A stretch of 31,410 nucleotides of DNA from a virus: positions 1-31,410 of the IMG/VR virus record IMGVR_UViG_3300000116_000113; one strand, given 5' to 3'. This document shows, piece by piece, positions 1 to 9,422 of the stretch. Every line of letters starts with the position of its first letter. The first letter of the stretch is position 1. A program made the position numbers and the translations under genes. Below the pieces are notes generated by a model, which was given only the letters and a program-made list of their open reading frames with translations, did no database searches and was not told where the DNA came from.

Positions 1-233
1 CATAAGGACAGTTATTTTCCAGAAGTTACTTAAGAAGAAAGATCCTGAGTTTCTAGCTAAGGTCAACGAAAAGATGTCTAGCATTGGTACTCCTGAGACT
101 TGGGGTGCTAGATCTGACGGAAACATACTCAAGGGTATGCTAGATGATCTTAACCTAAAGAGAGCTGATACAAGAGGTATTCCTGTAAGTAAATTGCCTG
201 AACGTAGAACACTGCGTTTTGAAAAGGCCATGA
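1..233 (+). repeat. Direct repeat copy 1 (417-base tandem unit in tape measure gene)
   Basis: Bases 1-233 match 418-650 with only two differences that I can find (T116 versus C533, T148 versus G565). The offset is 417 bases, or 139 codons, so the frame is kept. The copy is cut by the window edge; its true left boundary and any further copies lie upstream. Confidence 0.95.
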
Positions 234-3200
234 GTAAAGGTTTGATACCTAACTATATGCCTAGGATTTATGCGCCAAGCAGTCCAATGAATATCGCTAG
301 GGCTCTTAAGTTTGGTGGCAGAACGGCGCTTAACTTGGATGTTGGTGGCGGTAGGAAGCTCAAAGAATTTTGGCATTCGTCAACTCCAGCATTAGCAACT
401 TCTACAGAGTTAGATTCCATAAGGACAGTTATTTTCCAGAAGTTACTTAAGAAGAAAGATCCTGAGTTTCTAGCTAAGGTCAACGAAAAGATGTCTAGCA
501 TTGGTACTCCTGAGACTTGGGGCGCTAGATCTGACGGAAACATACTCAAGGGTATGCTAGATGAGCTTAACCTAAAGAGAGCTGATACAAGAGGTATTCC
601 TGTAAGTAAATTGCCTGAACGTAGAACACTGCGTTTTGAAAAGGCCATGAATCAAGGATTAGTGCCAAACTATATGTTTGGAAAAATGAGAACTGTCGCT
701 CAAGCTGTAAAGCTATTTAAGAATGACACTTCGATGTTTTCCGCAGGGGCAGGAAAAAGATTTTGGAGTACGAGAGAAAATTCTATAAAATTAAAGCAAA
801 GCAATTATGAAGAGGTTAGACAGTTTATAAATAGCAAAAGTTTTAGATTATTAGACCCCAGAGAGCAAGATAGAGTAAGAAAAGATCTTCAAAGACAGTC
901 TGAAGATCTGAATATGAATGATGTCACTAGAGGCTATGCTCAATATGGAAAACCTGATTACAAAGGAAGGATACATGTAAGCAAAGGTTTAATACCAAAT
1001 TATAATCTAGCAAACAGAAAGATTTTTTATTTAAAAGATGTTGAAGTTATAAGAAATCCTAATATTAAAGATTTAAGATCTTTAAGAAAAGATTTTGAAA
1101 AAGAGTATCCATTATCATCTTGGAGTGGTGGAGACCCCAAGACAAGATTTACAGTTGATACTGACGGAAATAGATATATTTGGCCCTCTCATGCGGGAAT
1201 GCATTCATATGTAGAACCACTTTTACAAAGAAACATAAAAAAAGATGTTAGTCAAACTTTCTCAAGTTCTCATAAATATAATGCAGGATTAATACCCAAC
1301 TATGCAAAACTAATGTCTGGGCAGGCTAAAAATATTCTACAAAAAAGCCCAGAATATTCTGGTGCAGTATTAGATGCTGTAAAGCGAGAGGCTTCATTTG
1401 GTGTTACTCCTAAAGTTGTAGCGGCCCCTTCCCTTAAAAGCTCCACGAACCCAGGACTTGCAGTTGTAAATCAAGAACAAGAAGGGGGCTCCTTGGCTAA
1501 AGCGCGAGTTCTTCATGGGGGTTTAAACCCAAAACAAAGTTCGTCAGTTCCTAATTATGCATTGACTGGATCTGAAGTTTTAAATATTCAATATGGAGCA
1601 CAACAGGGCAAATCTCAATTAGGTTTGACTGCCATGGAACAGTCTTTTTACAAAGCTAAAGATGCTATTGACCTTCTTAGTGTTAGTGCGGGAAAAGGCA
1701 GAGATGCTTTGGAAAAAATTGCAAATAAATATGCAAGAAGCAGTCAAATTGCAACCGAATCAAATTTAAGATATGCAGCACAATTAGGGAAGCTCGAAAA
1801 AGAAAGTCCAAACCGACAAGCATTCGCAAGGCAAATGTATAGGAGAGAAGCTCTTCAAGATATGGCTAGCGGGGGAGGAAGAGATGCATTGTTAGCCCAA
1901 AAACTCTCTAAATCAAGCGATTTCGAAGAATCTATTCTTGAACAAAAACAAATAGCAAAAAGAGCTGGAAATAAAGAGTTAACTAATTCTTTAAATAGAA
2001 TAGATAGAAATCTCGATAAGAGTGCTACTCAACTAATGAATCAACCCAAAACTATAGCAAGAAGTTTGGAGACAAATCTAAAAAAAGATGCTATATCAAT
2101 GGCAAGATTGAATCAATTCACGACAAAAGCAGAAGGGTTTGATAAAAATAAATCTAGGCAATTTTTTGCAAGGCAGTTCTTGCAAGAAAGAGGGGTAGAT
2201 GTTCAGGATAAACAACAGGCTAATTCTATCATTGCATCCATGGGAAAACAAGGACAAAAAGAATTGTCTAAATTCATGGAGAAGCAAGGTGTAACATCAT
2301 CTAATGCTGTGTTAGCTAGGGCTGGATTTGCTTCAGGAGAATTAAGAAGTTTAGCTCCAACTCAAAGTAGTACTTTCGTCAATGGATTTAAAAGATTAGA
2401 AACAGCACTTAAATCAACATCATTTAAAGACAGATCGATTGGATCTAGACAAATAATTCGGGAGATGAGAAGTGAGGCATTGAGAATAGGGAAAGATAAT
2501 GCTGCTGTAACCGCTTTAAATCAAAAAATCTCTGATTTTGCAAAAAGTGTAAAATTGAGCAGATCCCAAACCAACACAGTTAGTGCGCAAAATTCTGCCC
2601 AGCAAAGAATTAGTAGAGCAGGCGGAGGATTTGGAGGAGCCATGGAAAGACTCAAAGGTTCATTTCAGATGGGGGCAGCTGGTGGTAGAAATTATACCCC
2701 AGGATTAGCAGGAAAAATAGCTGGCAGTGCTGGTAGATTTGGCAGTTTTGCTGGGGATTTAGGTAAAAATTTTATGTCTAGGGGTGTCGGAGGTTTCGGG
2801 GGTCAAGTAGGATTAGGCATGTCTTTTATAGCTCCAATGGCTGCTGGGATGATTCAAGACCCAAAAAGTAGAATAGATAGAGCCACAATGCAAGATGGTA
2901 GTCTAACAGTTGCTGGAACTTCAAGCATAGGCGATAGGGATGTAATGTCTTCAGTATTAATGGGGACGGGCATGGGGGCCATGTTTGGGCCAGGAGGGGC
3001 ATTGATAGGTGCAGCAACTGGTTTTGTTGCCGCAATGAGAAAAACGACACTGAGTCTAGAAGAGCAAGTTCAATTAAGAGAAAAAGAAATAGCCTTAATA
3101 GGTCAAAATTTACAGGCAGTAGGAAGTGTTCAAAACATGTCAACTGCTAGAGTTCAAGCATTTCAGTCAGGCAATCAAGATGAAGTTAATAGAATTGATG

Positions 3201-6200
3201 CGGCCATAAATCAAACATTAGCCACAATCAATGACAAGGAAATTTTAGAACAGGTATCTAATGCTGCTGGCGACGAAAATGCATTATCTAAAGTAGAAAA
3301 AATATTACAAGACAGAATGTCTGTAGCTACTAGTGGTCAAAATTTTGCAATGGCCATGAAAAATAATAATGTACAAAATGCTGGCGTAGCAGTTGGATCA
3401 ATAATCGCACAAAATATAAGAAGTGGTCTTGTCGATTCCAATGCAGCAAAAGACGCCTTAAGAAATATAACCAGTAATGTTGCGCAAAGAAGAAAGTCTG
3501 GAGAATTATTATCTGTAGAAAAAATGTCAAGCCTAAGAGCAACCGCTCAAGGTCAAGGAAATTTAATTTTTGGAGATAATACTACATGGAAAAAGGTCGG
3601 AACTGGAATTGGAGTTGCAGCTGGTCTTGCTGTAGCAGGTTTGTTGGCTCCAATTACAGGAGGAGCAAGTTTGGTTGCAGGCGCTGGCTTGCTTACTGCA
3701 GTGGGAGGAGGGGCAGCTTTAGGGTATACAGGTGGATCTATGATGGATCAAGATGCAGCTCAAACTAAATTAAACGAAATGGAAGAGCTTGGTGTTAACG
3801 AGTTAAAAGAATTCGAAAAGTTAGTTGATGCTGGAGCCATGACTGAAAGAACTTTGGATTTCATGATAGCGGCTTTTAATAAAGGCACCATGGGTATTGA
3901 TGAAATAGCAAAAGAAGCCTTAAAGTCAGTAGAGAATTTCGAAAAGATACAAAAAAATTCTTCAAAAACGGCAACCCAGTTATTTAATTTAGATAAAAAA
4001 TTTAAAACTGCAATCAGAAGTTTGGTTAAAAACATGGAGATTGATAAAATTGAAACTACAAGCGAGATAAATAGACAGAGATCTACAGCGAGCTTCGTTT
4101 CTCAATTTATGGACAGAAGATCCTCTACGGATTTTATGTCAAAACAACAGTCCAGTATAATGTCAGAGGAGATAGCATTAAGCTTAAGACAGTTTACTCA
4201 AGAAAGCTCAGCGCAAATGATGCGCGATATAAAAGCAAAGGGAAAATCTTTAAATTTAATGCCCAGTCAAACAGAGGGTTTGATTGATTTGATTCAGTCT
4301 CAAGGAAATGTAGGCTTGCAGAAAATGATTAACAAAAGACAGGTAGAAGGTCAATACAATTTAACTTTAAACAGAGAAGATATATCAAAAATCTTTCAAG
4401 AGTCAGGTTTGAGTGACGGTGGACAGGGTATAGCCCAAATAAATGACACCAATAAACTTTCAGGTTTACTAGGGACTAACGACAAGAACCAACAACTTAA
4501 TATAATTTCTGATTTACAAACTAATTTAGGTCAAGTCATGGAAAAAGGCTCAATGAAAGTTACTTTCCAGAAAGATTTAACTCAACAAAATGCTGATGTG
4601 CTTCAAGAACTGATTGATGACAGAAACACTCAGAAAGAAATACTTCAAGCACAAATAGAGGCTCAGAAAAAGGCATTAGAACTACAAGTTGCTCAGAATA
4701 AAATTCAATCAGAGATAGAAACTAATCTCAATTCAATAATGCGTAAGGCTGCAAATAGGGCCGAACAAAGAGACATAGACTTATTGGAGGAACAAGCTTC
4801 AACAGGAAGAAACATATCAAGATTGGAGTTTCAAAAATCTGACATATTTAAAGGTTTTAATACAAAAGAAGAAGAAGACGACAGACAAGCAGGAATAAGA
4901 CAAAAGATTTTTGATGAAGAATTAAAAATCAAGAAACAAGAAGATTTAAATAGCCTCAAGATGGAAGGTATCAGACTTCTTTCAGAAAAAAACCTTGTTG
5001 ACGCTTTAAATAATTTATCTTCAACGATAGAAAAAGATTTAAATTTAGACGGCAAAGAAACAGATTCTTCCGTGGTAACTGTAGATTCGTCCTCAACAGC
5101 AAAGCCAGAAAGGGGCAGTGCCGCAAGACAGTTCCTTCAACAGCATGCTCCTCATTTAATAAAAGATAAAGTTATGGAGGGTGCAACTAAAGCTCCAAAT
5201 TTTGTTCCACAGAATGAACAGAATAAAAAAATACAAGAAAGAATAAAAGAGAGATCTTTAAAAATTACAGATCTTACACAAACTGCAAATCAAACAACCG
5301 TCAACATAGAAAAAGCTGCGAGTTCAAAAGACGCAATGAATTCTCAAATAAGTGCATTAAAAGAAGCTAGATTGCTTTTAAGCGAGGGCGACAGAACGGG
5401 AGCAGAAAAAATACTAAATAAAGCGGGCAGAAAAGATTTAACTACCTTAAGAGAAGTTGATACGGTAAGTAAGTATACTGGAACTAATGCGTGGGAAGGT
5501 ATATATGGTGCACCTAAATTTTCAAATAGAAAAAAGCCTGTAGATAAAACTTTGATGCAAAAATTGAATGCAGATATTTCAAATAAAGAAGCTATATTCA
5601 ATCAAAGAAATCAAGCATTGAATGACTTTTTATTTCAAAGACAAAAATTAGAAGAATTAATAAGAGAGGAAACAACAGAGATAGAATCTTTGGAAGAGCA
5701 AAAAATTCAAAAATCTACTTTACCACAGGAAATACAAAAGAAAACTATATCTTTAGAAAAATATAATTTAGCAAATACAGAAGCAGCAATGCAATTATTA
5801 GAAGAGAGTTCAAGTATAGATGCCGCTGAACAATCTTTTCAAGCAATGCTTGCGGAAGCAAAACAAAATAACGAATCAGATGAAATCATAGATACCATTG
5901 AGTCTATGATACTATTGGTCAAAAAAACAAGAGCAGGTCAAAAAGCTTTTGCAGACTCTTTTCAACTACAAGAAGTCCAACAAAAAGTTGACAATTTTGT
6001 GGGAGGACTAAAATTTAATCAATATGCTGGAGGAACTATAAGCGAGTTCAATAATCTGGAGCAGCTAGATGTGCCTAAACAAGCAGCGGCCAATGCCTTG
6101 CAAAGTGCTTTAGCTCAAGACCAGAGAGAGAAATCATACGAAGTATTAATGGCAGATCCAAGTGCAACTAATTTAGAAAGAGCGGAAGCTAGGCTCGCTA

Positions 6201-7813
6201 AAAATGCAGCATCATTTGGTACTCAAGGCCAAAGAGAACAGTTCAAGGGTTTGGTGAACGAAAGAAGTCAGAAAATTTCTGCACTAGAACAAGCTCGATC
6301 CACTGGAGCTTCTCCCGAAGCAATAGCAAATTTAGAAAATTCTTTATTGCAATTAGATGATACCATGAGAGATGTAGCCTTAGAGATGTCTCGCAGCACT
6401 AGCAGGGGAAGTGAACCTGCATTTTCCGCGTTTAAGTCCGACATGACCGACGGACTTCAAGCAGGCTTTGCTGATGTTCAATCTAGGGCGGAAGGGATAT
6501 ACTCCAGACTTGGGAGGGATTTACCAAATGCTTTTCATCAAGGTATGGTACAAGCCATGGAAGCGGCAATTATGGGTGCAGATGACATGGGGGATGTATT
6601 AAATAATATAGGTCTTAGTTTTCTCCAGATCATACAAAGAGCTTTTCTTGAAAGTGCTGCTGCAAGAATGATGGGAGTATTCGGATTTAATAGTGGGGGA
6701 TATGTAACTGGAGGCAGTGGGACAAGAGATGATGTGCCTGCAATGCTAACAGGAGGAGAGTTTGTTATGAGGAGGAGTGCTGTAGAAAAATACGGCACTC
6801 ATTTCATGCATAATTTAAATGCTGGCACTGTGCCTGGTTTCTCGGAAGGGGGCATGGTTAACTTAAACATCAAAGGGCCTAGGGCTGCAGTAAGAGAAGA
6901 ATATGAAGATAAAAATGATTACGGGAGTGTAACTCGATACAAAACTATAAACAAGGGAAGAGGCATTGATCGCAGACTTTCTGGATATGCAATTGCAAAC
7001 GATAGGCAGGTACAACAATATTTCAGAGATCAAGAAACTCAGTTTAATGAAGATCTTGGAACTGGAAGACAAGAAAGATACAGAACTGCATACGAAAAAG
7101 CCGCCAAAGAGAGGGAGGCTAAAATGAAAGCACAGCAGGAAAAACAACAAAAAGATATGTGGAAAAACATGCTTATAGGTATAGCGGCAGCTGCAACAAT
7201 ATCTTGGGGGATGGGGAAAATACAAAATTGGTACAAGGGTACTGAATTTGCACAAAATAGGGCAGCTAAAAAACACCAAAAACAGTATAAAGACAAAGGT
7301 TTTGTAAATGTAAAAGGAAATAAAGGGTTTAGTTCAAAAATTAGCCCAGACGACGAAATGCAAACTAAACATTTCTTCGACAGAATGAACTTTCATGAAG
7401 GTCCAGTCACAACAGCCAATGAAATAAACAAAGCTAACCTTAATGCTAAAGTTGGAAAAAGTGCTATTACATGGGAGGGTTACGAAGGAGGTCAAGTTCC
7501 TAAATCAAAAAGCTCGCAAAGGGGAGTTGGAAGCATGCTGAGTGCTGGAGAATATGTAGTAAGTCCTTCTGCGGTGCAGGCATATGGAACCACAATGATG
7601 AACCAAATTAATAATGGAGCTATGGCTGTTCCTTCAAGTTCAGGAGGAACAAATGTAACCCATGGAGATGTTAATATAAACATTAATGTAAGCTCTAATG
7701 GTCAATCATCTGGGGAAGGAAAGAATGCTCCAGACAATTTCGCTAATAAAGTAAAATCTGCGGTAATGGGAATAATTAAAGAAGAGAAACGACAAGGAGG
7801 CTCTTTAAGGTAA
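2..7813 (+). CDS. Tail tape measure protein (lambda H-like), 5' end outside window
   Basis: This protein should span the tail lumen, set tail length during assembly and leave with the DNA at infection. The frame is open from base 2; the Met codon at 74 lies inside a repeat, so the true start is upstream. At least 2603 residues are present. Numbering from Met74: about 1-500 is a string of units closed by GLIPNY-like motifs at 56, 195, 305, 405 and 490. The middle is helical and rich in Gln, Lys and Glu, with coiled-coil-like sequence near 1520-1580. Glycine-rich hydrophobic segments lie near 900-985, 1178-1225 and 2365-2382. Two copies of a module typical of tape measure C-termini (Gly-Gly, then a GEFV or GEYV box and an A-V-x-x-Y-G stretch) lie near 2208-2262 and 2470-2516. 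Size, composition, these modules and the M-L-K-I-J genes downstream make the call firm. The role of the N-terminal units is unknown. Confidence 0.93.
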   Translation: MRTVIFQKLLKKKDPEFLAKVNEKMSSIGTPETWGARSDGNILKGMLDDLNLKRADTRGIPVSKLPERRTLRFEKAMSKGLIPNYMPRIYAPSSPMNIARALKFGGRTALNLDVGGGRKLKEFWHSSTPALATSTELDSIRTVIFQKLLKKKDPEFLAKVNEKMSSIGTPETWGARSDGNILKGMLDELNLKRADTRGIPVSKLPERRTLRFEKAMNQGLVPNYMFGKMRTVAQAVKLFKNDTSMFSAGAGKRFWSTRENSIKLKQSNYEEVRQFINSKSFRLLDPREQDRVRKDLQRQSEDLNMNDVTRGYAQYGKPDYKGRIHVSKGLIPNYNLANRKIFYLKDVEVIRNPNIKDLRSLRKDFEKEYPLSSWSGGDPKTRFTVDTDGNRYIWPSHAGMHSYVEPLLQRNIKKDVSQTFSSSHKYNAGLIPNYAKLMSGQAKNILQKSPEYSGAVLDAVKREASFGVTPKVVAAPSLKSSTNPGLAVVNQEQEGGSLAKARVLHGGLNPKQSSSVPNYALTGSEVLNIQYGAQQGKSQLGLTAMEQSFYKAKDAIDLLSVSAGKGRDALEKIANKYARSSQIATESNLRYAAQLGKLEKESPNRQAFARQMYRREALQDMASGGGRDALLAQKLSKSSDFEESILEQKQIAKRAGNKELTNSLNRIDRNLDKSATQLMNQPKTIARSLETNLKKDAISMARLNQFTTKAEGFDKNKSRQFFARQFLQERGVDVQDKQQANSIIASMGKQGQKELSKFMEKQGVTSSNAVLARAGFASGELRSLAPTQSSTFVNGFKRLETALKSTSFKDRSIGSRQIIREMRSEALRIGKDNAAVTALNQKISDFAKSVKLSRSQTNTVSAQNSAQQRISRAGGGFGGAMERLKGSFQMGAAGGRNYTPGLAGKIAGSAGRFGSFAGDLGKNFMSRGVGGFGGQVGLGMSFIAPMAAGMIQDPKSRIDRATMQDGSLTVAGTSSIGDRDVMSSVLMGTGMGAMFGPGGALIGAATGFVAAMRKTTLSLEEQVQLREKEIALIGQNLQAVGSVQNMSTARVQAFQSGNQDEVNRIDAAINQTLATINDKEILEQVSNAAGDENALSKVEKILQDRMSVATSGQNFAMAMKNNNVQNAGVAVGSIIAQNIRSGLVDSNAAKDALRNITSNVAQRRKSGELLSVEKMSSLRATAQGQGNLIFGDNTTWKKVGTGIGVAAGLAVAGLLAPITGGASLVAGAGLLTAVGGGAALGYTGGSMMDQDAAQTKLNEMEELGVNELKEFEKLVDAGAMTERTLDFMIAAFNKGTMGIDEIAKEALKSVENFEKIQKNSSKTATQLFNLDKKFKTAIRSLVKNMEIDKIETTSEINRQRSTASFVSQFMDRRSSTDFMSKQQSSIMSEEIALSLRQFTQESSAQMMRDIKAKGKSLNLMPSQTEGLIDLIQSQGNVGLQKMINKRQVEGQYNLTLNREDISKIFQESGLSDGGQGIAQINDTNKLSGLLGTNDKNQQLNIISDLQTNLGQVMEKGSMKVTFQKDLTQQNADVLQELIDDRNTQKEILQAQIEAQKKALELQVAQNKIQSEIETNLNSIMRKAANRAEQRDIDLLEEQASTGRNISRLEFQKSDIFKGFNTKEEEDDRQAGIRQKIFDEELKIKKQEDLNSLKMEGIRLLSEKNLVDALNNLSSTIEKDLNLDGKETDSSVVTVDSSSTAKPERGSAARQFLQQHAPHLIKDKVMEGATKAPNFVPQNEQNKKIQERIKERSLKITDLTQTANQTTVNIEKAASSKDAMNSQISALKEARLLLSEGDRTGAEKILNKAGRKDLTTLREVDTVSKYTGTNAWEGIYGAPKFSNRKKPVDKTLMQKLNADISNKEAIFNQRNQALNDFLFQRQKLEELIREETTEIESLEEQKIQKSTLPQEIQKKTISLEKYNLANTEAAMQLLEESSSIDAAEQSFQAMLAEAKQNNESDEIIDTIESMILLVKKTRAGQKAFADSFQLQEVQQKVDNFVGGLKFNQYAGGTISEFNNLEQLDVPKQAAANALQSALAQDQREKSYEVLMADPSATNLERAEARLAKNAASFGTQGQREQFKGLVNERSQKISALEQARSTGASPEAIANLENSLLQLDDTMRDVALEMSRSTSRGSEPAFSAFKSDMTDGLQAGFADVQSRAEGIYSRLGRDLPNAFHQGMVQAMEAAIMGADDMGDVLNNIGLSFLQIIQRAFLESAAARMMGVFGFNSGGYVTGGSGTRDDVPAMLTGGEFVMRRSAVEKYGTHFMHNLNAGTVPGFSEGGMVNLNIKGPRAAVREEYEDKNDYGSVTRYKTINKGRGIDRRLSGYAIANDRQVQQYFRDQETQFNEDLGTGRQERYRTAYEKAAKEREAKMKAQQEKQQKDMWKNMLIGIAAAATISWGMGKIQNWYKGTEFAQNRAAKKHQKQYKDKGFVNVKGNKGFSSKISPDDEMQTKHFFDRMNFHEGPVTTANEINKANLNAKVGKSAITWEGYEGGQVPKSKSSQRGVGSMLSAGEYVVSPSAVQAYGTTMMNQINNGAMAVPSSSGGTNVTHGDVNININVSSNGQSSGEGKNAPDNFANKVKSAVMGIIKEEKRQGGSLR
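239..1561 (+). repeat. Five GLIPNY-type protein motifs closing successive tape measure units
   Basis: The motif G-[LS]-[IV]-P-N-Y, or the looser S-S-V-P-N-Y-A, is encoded at 239-256, 656-673, 986-1003, 1286-1303 and 1541-1561. The intervals are 139, 110, 100 and about 85 codons. The sequence before each motif differs, except for the duplicated first unit. This suggests different small domains joined by one conserved linker or recognition motif. I recall similar PNF/PNY motifs in large proteins of uncultured phages, but cannot name a described family. Confidence 0.75.
418..650 (+). repeat. Direct repeat copy 2 (417-base tandem unit in tape measure gene)
   Basis: Second copy of the segment at 1-233. 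Identity stops at 651, just before the GLVPNY motif, so the two copies lead into different downstream units. One of the two differences is silent and the other changes Asp to Glu, which indicates recent duplication or ongoing gene conversion. Confidence 0.95.
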
Positions 7814-7828
7814 TGAAGGTTTTTATAA

Positions 7829-8674
7829 ATGAAAGATTTTGTACATAACGAAGATCAAGCATTCTATTTAAATGGATATCAATTATCTGGAATATCTTCA
7901 CTAAATGCTAATTATACCGTTCCCACGGAAGATAATAATTTTTTGGGTTATGTAGGTCCAGCAGATCTATTACAAAATGCTCCTGGCACTACATCATTCT
8001 CTTTTAAAAGATATATGATTTCATCTGATAGAGAAATAACTGATTTGATAGGTGATACAGGAGGCTTTGATGGAGGTATATCTTATAACAATAGATCATT
8101 TAATTTTCAATCAGGTTTTATAAATTCTTATTCATGTGCTTTTGCTGTAGATAGAATTCCAGAAACTTCAGTATCTCTTGTTGCATATGGAGAAGTTGGT
8201 AATAATGTACCAATAAGAGGTCAGAGAGATTTATTAGAAAAAAGATTATTTACTCCTACGTCAAGTGGAATATCATTAAAGTGTGACGGAAGATCAACAA
8301 ATAGAGTGTCTTCTTTTTCTTTTAACATGTCTGTAGACATAGAACCTATTTATAAAATTGGTAATTTATTTCCTTGCGAAGTGATGACTAAATATCCAAT
8401 AAGGCAAGATTTATCAATAAAATTTGATGTTGATGATTACGAAACAAGAAACCTGTATGACTACATGAGGACAGGAATACATTTCGAAGACATAAAAATT
8501 ACATTAAAAGAACATTGTGCAGAAATTCAAGGAAGAAAAATTGAATATATATTTAAAGATGCTCACATAACATCAATGGATATATCAACCGACACAAGTA
8601 ATAATACAACTATAGATGTTCAATATAAAACTGTATCAAGATATAAGCCTACAATAAATTATGAAATATATTAG
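7829..8674 (+). CDS. Tail-tube-fold protein, paralogue 1
   Basis: A 281-residue protein directly after the tape measure gene. It has no recognisable enzyme motif. It is mostly predicted beta strand, with a pattern of short hydrophobic strands and a segment reading as Ser-Tyr-Ser, then Ile-Pro, then a strand ending in Tyr-Gly-Glu, as in phage tail tube and related virion proteins. It can be aligned by eye with the next gene and with the protein at 29100-30314. From position it could be a distal tail or tip-ring component, or a tube variant. The start at 7829 has GAAGG at 7815-7819 upstream, and the gap after the tape measure stop is 15 bases. The fold is inferred from pattern only. Confidence 0.6.
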   Translation: MKDFVHNEDQAFYLNGYQLSGISSLNANYTVPTEDNNFLGYVGPADLLQNAPGTTSFSFKRYMISSDREITDLIGDTGGFDGGISYNNRSFNFQSGFINSYSCAFAVDRIPETSVSLVAYGEVGNNVPIRGQRDLLEKRLFTPTSSGISLKCDGRSTNRVSSFSFNMSVDIEPIYKIGNLFPCEVMTKYPIRQDLSIKFDVDDYETRNLYDYMRTGIHFEDIKITLKEHCAEIQGRKIEYIFKDAHITSMDISTDTSNNTTIDVQYKTVSRYKPTINYEIY

Positions 8675-9422
8675 ACATCAGGAGTGTGTTTTCGAGGTTG
8701 ATGGAAACAAGTTTTTGGCTACAAGTGCAAACTTAACTGCACAATCTTCTGCACAAGATAACAGGACATATAGGGGAGGGCTTTTATCATATGAAGCGAC
8801 AGAGCCTCTAAATGCAACAATTGATGTAGAGTATTATATAACTGGCAAAGAAGATTTAATAGGGTCCTTAACTGGCGAAGCATCTTGTAATGGTAAATTT
8901 TGCGGAATACATTTTTCTGGAGCATGCTTGACAAGCTATTCTGTAAATATAGAACCTTACAAGCCAGTGAGTTTTTCGGCATCATTTTCTATATATAGCG
9001 GTTACCATCAGGAGACTCAAACAGGTTCATTTGTTGGTTCTACATCTGGTTTGGCTAATGGCGCATTTACCGAGTTGAAAAATTTTAACAAAAATAATAT
9101 AGGTATAGACTATCCTCAAAAAATATCATATAATGTTGAATCCGAAAGATTGCCTAATTATATAATAGGACATGAATACCCTCAATATGTAACGCTTGGA
9201 AAGGTAAATAGAGGTATCTCTATACAAGGGGAAAACATAGGGCCGCTGATCGACTTCTCTGGAAGAGATTTTGCAACTATAAAAATTTCTCCAAAAAATA
9301 GGGGGAAAATAGCTAGAGGTCAAACTGTAGAATGTGCTGGCAGAATAGTTTCTCAAAATTTAACTATATCAAAAGATTCTCTGATGAAAGGGTCTGTGAA
9401 TATAATAGAAAGTTTAAGATGA
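8661..9422 (+). CDS. Tail-tube-fold protein, paralogue 2
   Basis: A 253-residue protein whose start overlaps the end of the previous gene by 14 bases, which implies translational coupling. I see no ribosome binding site of its own. Its first half can be lined up with paralogue 1: an N-terminal strand pair, an Asp-Leu-Ile-Gly stretch, then a segment around residues 80-115 with Leu-Thr-Ser-Tyr-Ser-Val matching Ile-Asn-Ser-Tyr-Ser-Cys, and an Ile-Tyr-Ser-Gly strand end. The C-terminal half is again beta-rich, with few charged helices. The likely role is a structural ring between tail tube and tip, made in step with paralogue 1. A lambda tail has no such pair between H and M, so the exact position in the virion is open. 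Confidence 0.55.
   Translation: MKYIRHQECVFEVDGNKFLATSANLTAQSSAQDNRTYRGGLLSYEATEPLNATIDVEYYITGKEDLIGSLTGEASCNGKFCGIHFSGACLTSYSVNIEPYKPVSFSASFSIYSGYHQETQTGSFVGSTSGLANGAFTELKNFNKNNIGIDYPQKISYNVESERLPNYIIGHEYPQYVTLGKVNRGISIQGENIGPLIDFSGRDFATIKISPKNRGKIARGQTVECAGRIVSQNLTISKDSLMKGSVNIIESLR

Noticed and set aside
9332-9418. Upstream ATG for the M-like gene
   Set aside because: It would overlap the previous gene by about 90 bases, while the ATGA overlap at 9419 is the normal coupling pattern here.
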